From positions 186,001 to 250,000 of the forward strand of contig JADJLT010000001.1 in NCBI GenBank assembly GCA_016709965.1: a stretch of 64,000 nt of DNA. Reading direction: 5' to 3'. Under the pieces are notes generated by a model. It was given only the letters and a program-made list of their open reading frames with translations, did no database searches and was not told the DNA's origin. Both the position numbers and the translations under genes were made by a program. Position 1 is the stretch's first letter; the number at the start of each line of letters is the position of its first letter. This document shows, piece by piece, positions 59,771 to 64,000 of this stretch. Source of the stretch: Betaproteobacteria bacterium. Its GTDB lineage: Bacteria > Pseudomonadota > Gammaproteobacteria > Burkholderiales > Rhodocyclaceae.

Positions 59771-61893
59771 CGCCAATGGCCGGCCTGCCCCTCGCCCTAA
59801 TCCGGGCCGGACATGGTCGGGCCTTGCCGTTTCTGTTGCTGATCGTCGGCGCCACGTTGTTATATTTCATTGAGCAAACACCATTGCTCAGCATTCGCGA
59901 AGCACTGTTTGACCAATATCAGCGCACGATGCCCAGGGCCAGAGACAGCGAGCCGGTCATCGTGGTCGGCATCGATAGCCAAAGCCTGGTCAAATATGGC
60001 CAATGGCCCTGGTCCCGTGACATCGTCGCTCAGTTGGTCGACCGGGTTCAGGCAGGAAGGCCACTCGCAATCGGGATCGATATCGTTTTTTCCGAACGGG
60101 ATCGTTACAGCCCGGCGCTTCTCGGTGCGCTGATTCCCGGACTTTCGCAAAACGATCTGGCGGCACTGCCTGACCCTGACGAGCTGCTGGCCAAAGCGTT
60201 GGCCGGGCCACCCACCGTACTGGCCGTTGTCGGCCTGAGCAAACCACTTCCCGGTTCGACGCAACCGGCACGGCCACTACCCGAATTTATCCAGAACACC
60301 CGCCTCACCCAGGCCGTTCCTCAATATCTCGGCGCCCTCACCAGTCTTCCGATCCTGGAAATGGCGGCAGCCGGGGAAGGCGTGATCAATGCCAGCCCGA
60401 GCGTACTGCAATCGAACAGTGAACACGGCGTATTGCGGCAAGTCCCGACATTCGCCTTTATCAACCAGTTGCCATTTCTGTCCCTGCCGCTTGAAATGGT
60501 TCGGCTGGCACTTGGCGAGGGCGGCCAGGTAGTCCCGGAAAACGGTCCGCATGGCATGAGTGCCATTCGTATAGGAGACTATCGGCTACCCACGCAAGCC
60601 AATGGTGAGCTATTGCTGCATTTCGGCCGAGCATCTTCAAATTATTACCTTTCTGCGGCCGATGTTCTGGCCGGCGTGCATCCACCCGAACTCTTTGCAT
60701 CCCGCTTTGTCATCATCGGATTCAATAGCACCGGCCAGCAAGACCGGATCGTCACACCGCTCGGTGAAAGTCTGCCCGGTGTCGATATTCACGCCCAGGT
60801 CGTCGAAAGCCTGCTCAGCGGCCAAGCACTGAAGCGTCCCTACTGGATGCCATACGCCGAAATGGCCACGCTGTTGCTCGGCGGCCTGATTCTGATTGCT
60901 ACCACGCCGGTACTCCGTCCACGTTATGCCGTCTTCAGTTTTGGAGCATTGAGCCTGCTCATCGTGGCTGGCGGCTACCTCGCCTTTTATGTTGGCGAAT
61001 GGGTGTTTGATGGCAGCTCGCAAGCGCTTCTGCTCAGCCCGGTGTTCATTTCATTGTTGGGAAATACGCTGGTAGCGGCCGATGCCCGGCGCAAAAACGC
61101 GGAATTGCAATTGCAGAACAGTCGTGAGGAGGCAGCCCGCATTTCCGGCGAACTGGACGCCGCCCGGCGCATACAAATGGGGCTGTTGCCAAACCCTGCA
61201 ACGATCTTTGCCGGTGAACAACGTTTTGCCATTGGCGCCCTGCTCGAACCGGCCAGCGCTATCGGTGGCGACTACTACGACTGTTTCATGCTTGACGAGC
61301 AGCGCCTTTGTCTGGCGATCGGCGATGTTTCCGGCAAGGGGGTGCCGGCCAGCCTGTTCATGGCCATTTCCAAAACACTGACCGGAACGCTGACACGACG
61401 ACAAACCGACCTCGGCAGCGCCGTGCGCGAACTAGGCAATGAGTTGAGCTGGAACAATTCGGAATATCTTTTTGTGACAGCCTTCATCGCCATACTGAAT
61501 GTTAACTCGGGCGCCATGGAATATGTCTGCGCAGGTCATGACGCCCCGCTCGTTCTGCATGATGGTGCACTAACGCGTATCGATACCACCCAATCCGGCC
61601 CCCCCCTGTGTGCGGCGGATGACTACTTTTATGTTGCAGATCGACTGCAACTGGAACCCGGCGACCGGATATGCCTGTTCACCGATGGCTGCACGGAAGC
61701 ATGGGACGGCTCAAACATGTTTGGCATGAAGGGTTTGCAGGCGGCTTTCCTCGCTAGCCGAACCAGCAATATCCAAACTGCCACCTGCGAACTACGCGAT
61801 AGCGTCCGCCATTTTGAAGCAGGCCATCCGCCATCGGATGACCTGACCATACTGTTGCTGGAATGGAACGGATACCCGCTTAACGCACGTTGA
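59767..61893 (+). CDS. CHASE2-PP2C (SpoIIE/RsbU-type) phosphatase
   Basis: 708 residues from GTG 59767 overlapping the previous stop. One membrane helix (18-35), a periplasmic CHASE2 sensor (EPVIVVGIDSQSLVKYGQWPWSRDIVAQLVD; GVDIHAQVVESLLSG), three more helices (about 362-430), a short coiled coil (SGELDAARRIQMGLLP) and a PP2C domain with GGDYYDC, AIGDVSGKGVPASLFMA and SDDLTILLLE. It should dephosphorylate the STAS protein in response to a periplasmic signal. Confidence 0.92.
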   Translation: MTPMAGLPLALIRAGHGRALPFLLLIVGATLLYFIEQTPLLSIREALFDQYQRTMPRARDSEPVIVVGIDSQSLVKYGQWPWSRDIVAQLVDRVQAGRPLAIGIDIVFSERDRYSPALLGALIPGLSQNDLAALPDPDELLAKALAGPPTVLAVVGLSKPLPGSTQPARPLPEFIQNTRLTQAVPQYLGALTSLPILEMAAAGEGVINASPSVLQSNSEHGVLRQVPTFAFINQLPFLSLPLEMVRLALGEGGQVVPENGPHGMSAIRIGDYRLPTQANGELLLHFGRASSNYYLSAADVLAGVHPPELFASRFVIIGFNSTGQQDRIVTPLGESLPGVDIHAQVVESLLSGQALKRPYWMPYAEMATLLLGGLILIATTPVLRPRYAVFSFGALSLLIVAGGYLAFYVGEWVFDGSSQALLLSPVFISLLGNTLVAADARRKNAELQLQNSREEAARISGELDAARRIQMGLLPNPATIFAGEQRFAIGALLEPASAIGGDYYDCFMLDEQRLCLAIGDVSGKGVPASLFMAISKTLTGTLTRRQTDLGSAVRELGNELSWNNSEYLFVTAFIAILNVNSGAMEYVCAGHDAPLVLHDGALTRIDTTQSGPPLCAADDYFYVADRLQLEPGDRICLFTDGCTEAWDGSNMFGMKGLQAAFLASRTSNIQTATCELRDSVRHFEAGHPPSDDLTILLLEWNGYPLNAR

Positions 61894-62467
61894 TTTCAAC
61901 CCGTCGATTTTTTGGCTCATCGACCTCGTCATCAGTGGCTACCAACGGGTCTCGTTCTCCCCGACCAACGGCCTCCATTTTGCTCGCAGGCACCCCGGAT
62001 TCGATCAAAAGATCACGCAGACCTTCAGCACGCATTTTTGATAGCCTGTCGTTTTCGTCAACACTGCCGACGCGGTCGGTATGGCCGATCACCATGACTT
62101 CGGAGGCCGGGCGCTGGGCAATTTCCTGACGAATACTGACGAGTGCTTCCCGGGATTCCGGCGTCAGCGTATTGCCACCAGCCTCGAAATACAGCACGTA
62201 ACTTCGCGGACGCATCGGTTGCGCGCCAAGTGCCTGCGCAAACCGCTCCTGCACCTCTTCCACTGACGATTGATAGGCCTTGTTGCTATCGATGCTGCGT
62301 TTCACCGCGGCATACGGTTGATTCAACAAGACCTCGCCTGCGGCATCGCGGACAACAACGGCACTCTTGTGTCCATCGGCTGACGGCAAAAGAATAATCC
62401 GCTCGCTGGCACAACCGCCAAGCATCAGCATAGCGGCAAGGGAAAGGGGTAAAACGGAACTACTCAT
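61880..62467 (-). CDS. OmpA-family lipoprotein
   Basis: 195 residues from the ATG giving MSSSVLPLSLAAMLMLGGCAS, with lipobox LGGC. The C-terminal OmpA domain has VLYFEAGGNTLTPES, EVMVIGHTDRVG and PKNRRVEINVR, which binds peptidoglycan. The 3' end overlaps the phosphatase gene by 14 bases, in convergent orientation. Directly after the FecR-type gene. Confidence 0.9.
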   Translation of the reverse strand: MSSSVLPLSLAAMLMLGGCASERIILLPSADGHKSAVVVRDAAGEVLLNQPYAAVKRSIDSNKAYQSSVEEVQERFAQALGAQPMRPRSYVLYFEAGGNTLTPESREALVSIRQEIAQRPASEVMVIGHTDRVGSVDENDRLSKMRAEGLRDLLIESGVPASKMEAVGRGERDPLVATDDEVDEPKNRRVEINVR

Positions 62468-62918
62468 CGCTGCTCCCCGCCACTTCAATCACAAACTCTG
62501 TGCCACGCACCCCCAGCACCGAGGTAGGCGTATGGAAATCGACCGACTCCGGTGTCCGCTTGGCGATGCGCCCGGAAGCCACGGACAACGTACCCTTGCG
62601 AACGCCAATGGAGATATTGCCATCCTGAGTCGTGTCGCTAAAGGCGAATTTGTCGATGACGATCAATGAATTCGGGCCGGCTGAGAGCAAGGTGTTGTCA
62701 CGCAATGTGATCCCTACCGAGCCATCGGAACCAGTGCGGATACGATCAGAAACCTCAATTGCAATGCCTACCTCGCCCATCATCTTTTTTCCATCGCGTT
62801 CAATGCTGACCAGCCCCTTCGCGACCTTGATCATTCCGGCCGAATCAGCGCCATACGCGGACAAGCTGAATAACGAAAACAGCAGCACGCAAACTGCCGC
62901 CCAATGTGATTTAATCAT
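62460..62918 (-). CDS. FecR-domain exported protein
   Basis: 152 residues from the ATG giving MIKSHWAAVCVLLFSLFSLSAYGADS (signal peptide). FecR domain: VSIERDGKKMMGEVGIAIEVSDRIRTGSDGSVGITLRDNTLLSAGPNS and TPTSVLGVRGTEFVIEV. Such domains are periplasmic and ligand- or barrel-associated. Overlaps the OmpA gene, so the two form an operon. Confidence 0.88.
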   Translation of the reverse strand: MIKSHWAAVCVLLFSLFSLSAYGADSAGMIKVAKGLVSIERDGKKMMGEVGIAIEVSDRIRTGSDGSVGITLRDNTLLSAGPNSLIVIDKFAFSDTTQDGNISIGVRKGTLSVASGRIAKRTPESVDFHTPTSVLGVRGTEFVIEVAGSSDE

Positions 62919-62939
62919 CGCAAAACCTTCAGTGAAACA

Positions 62940-63338
62940 ATGTCTGCCCATTTTACGGATCTTTCCGTCCGCGCGCGCACTACCGAACTGCCCGAACTGC
63001 TGGAAGCCATGGCAGGTCGGGCGTTTGAACTCGGCATTGCGGACGACGATGTGGTCCGCCTGCGTTTGATCGCGGAGGAACTGTTTACCAATACCGTCAC
63101 CCATGGCCACCAGGGCGATAGTGACCGAACCGTCACACTATCGCTGCGTCACAGCAACGGCGTATCGACCTTGCATTACGAAGATGATGCCCCGCCCTTC
63201 GATATTTCGAAAATTGGCCAAAAATTCGCGTCGACCGTGGAACTCGGTGGTCTGGGCATCAGCCTGATCCGTGGCATGAGTAAGGCGCTTCGATATGAAC
63301 GCCAGGGGCAACTCAACGTTACCGAAGTCGATCTCTAG
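62940..63338 (+). CDS. RsbW-type anti-sigma/serine kinase
   Basis: 132 residues of the GHKL serine-kinase (HATPase_c_2) type: RLRLIAEELFTNTVTHGH (N-box), YEDDAPPFD (G1), LGGLGISLIRGM (G2). It should phosphorylate the STAS protein and be opposed by the PP2C phosphatase. Only 21 bases separate it from the divergent FecR gene, so its promoter must lie in the fecR coding region, or it is read from the upstream phosphatase operon. Confidence 0.88.
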   Translation: MSAHFTDLSVRARTTELPELLEAMAGRAFELGIADDDVVRLRLIAEELFTNTVTHGHQGDSDRTVTLSLRHSNGVSTLHYEDDAPPFDISKIGQKFASTVELGGLGISLIRGMSKALRYERQGQLNVTEVDL

Positions 63339-64000
63339 GCACCATTGCGCAAAGCAAGCAGGGGCGGGGCGGCGATCAACTGACGCACCGCCAGCCAGCC
63401 GATCATCACCGCCAGGAACGCACCGCCAGCTGCCGACAGCATCGGCAACAACCAGCCGAAGGACAGCGCCAGCTGAAATACCTGCTGACCAACCAGATGC
63501 CCGAGCACCATGGCACCAATAGATGCCATCAAGCCGGCCACACTGCCGATGACAGCCAGCTCGATCAGCATGGCCTGACGCAACTGCCTGCGGTGCGCGC
63601 CCAAGGCGCGCATCACCGCCAACTCGTAACGACGCTCGTCAAAACCCGTCAATGACGCGGAATACAAGACGATGCCGCCGGCAAGAAGGCTGAACAGGAA
63701 GACAAACTGAACGGCGCCGGCCACCTGCCGGATCACCGCCTGCAATTGCTGCAGCACCGCCCCAACATCAATCATGGTCAATCCGGGAAAGTGCCTGACC
63801 AATTCAGGACCGACATCGGCTTTTGCATTGGGCAGATGAAAACTGGTGATGTAGCTGGCCGGTGCATCTTCGATAACACCGGGCGGAGTCAACACAAAGA
63901 AATTCACCCGCATCGAATCCCAGGACAGCTTGCGCAGGCTACTGGTACGTACCCGCTTTTCGACACCTGCCACCATGAAAATCAGTTCATCACCGAGCTG
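63335..64000 (-). CDS. FtsX-type ABC transporter permease, 5' end outside window
   Basis: About 221 C-terminal residues; the frame runs past the window edge (ELIFMVAGVEKR continues upstream), so an ATG at 63976 is not the start. Text KLSWDSMRVNFFVLTPPGVIEDAPASYITSFHL and three membrane segments with ELAVMRALGAHRRQL, as in YbbP permeases of LolC/MacB type. Its stop overlaps the kinase gene by four bases, in convergent orientation. Confidence 0.9.
   Translation of the reverse strand, partial: QLGDELIFMVAGVEKRVRTSSLRKLSWDSMRVNFFVLTPPGVIEDAPASYITSFHLPNAKADVGPELVRHFPGLTMIDVGAVLQQLQAVIRQVAGAVQFVFLFSLLAGGIVLYSASLTGFDERRYELAVMRALGAHRRQLRQAMLIELAVIGSVAGLMASIGAMVLGHLVGQQVFQLALSFGWLLPMLSAAGGAFLAVMIGWLAVRQLIAAPPLLALRNGA

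Overview
The window reads as a chromosomal segment of a betaproteobacterium of the order Rhodocyclales, most like the Dechloromonas/Azonexus group. I infer this from the gene order recO-era-rnc-DUF4845-lepB-lepA, rpoE-rseC/nadB and yceD-rpmF-plsX-fabHDG-acpP-fabF, and from protein character. No database search was possible, so the taxon is an inference.

The left third (1-21.8 kb) is accessory DNA. It opens with the 3' part of an IS5-type transposase. A three-gene cluster follows (1.1-5.6 kb): a protein with a degenerate diadenylate-cyclase-like domain, an unrecognised mostly helical protein translationally coupled to it, and a GHKL ATPase fused to a PD-(D/E)xK-type nuclease. This is the best candidate for an undescribed (probably anti-phage) system. 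Next come inverted and direct repeats and a 5'-truncated tyrosine recombinase, then a decayed F-type conjugation operon (traC with an internal deletion, trbI, an S26 peptidase, traW, traU, trbC, traN, traF, traH, traG). It has no relaxase, coupling protein or pilin gene. It closes with a terminator and a complete P4-type integrase beside recO.

From 21.8 to 49.8 kb the window is mostly core genome: the rnc/era/recO and lep genes, a sigma-E locus without rseA or rseB and with only a small remnant of mucD, nadB, the fatty-acid and phospholipid cluster, maf and an RsmI paralogue, the rluC-HAD-Rieske-sppA operon, rne, a tyrosine phosphatase with uvrB, an aromatic aminotransferase, and an AsmA-like protein.

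At 49.9-51.7 kb a tRNA-Asn gene carries an integrated and almost destroyed island. A perfect 45-bp copy of the tRNA 3' end flanks a parA start, an IS21-type istA fragment and the C-terminal end of an integrase. Core genes resume with moaA, typA, a truncated globin and a YgiQ-type radical SAM protein. The right end (58.4-63.3 kb) holds a dispersed partner-switching module: a STAS antagonist, a metallo-beta-lactamase-fold protein, a CHASE2-PP2C phosphatase and an RsbW-like kinase, interleaved with an OmpA-like lipoprotein and a FecR-domain protein on the other strand. The window ends inside an FtsX-type ABC permease.
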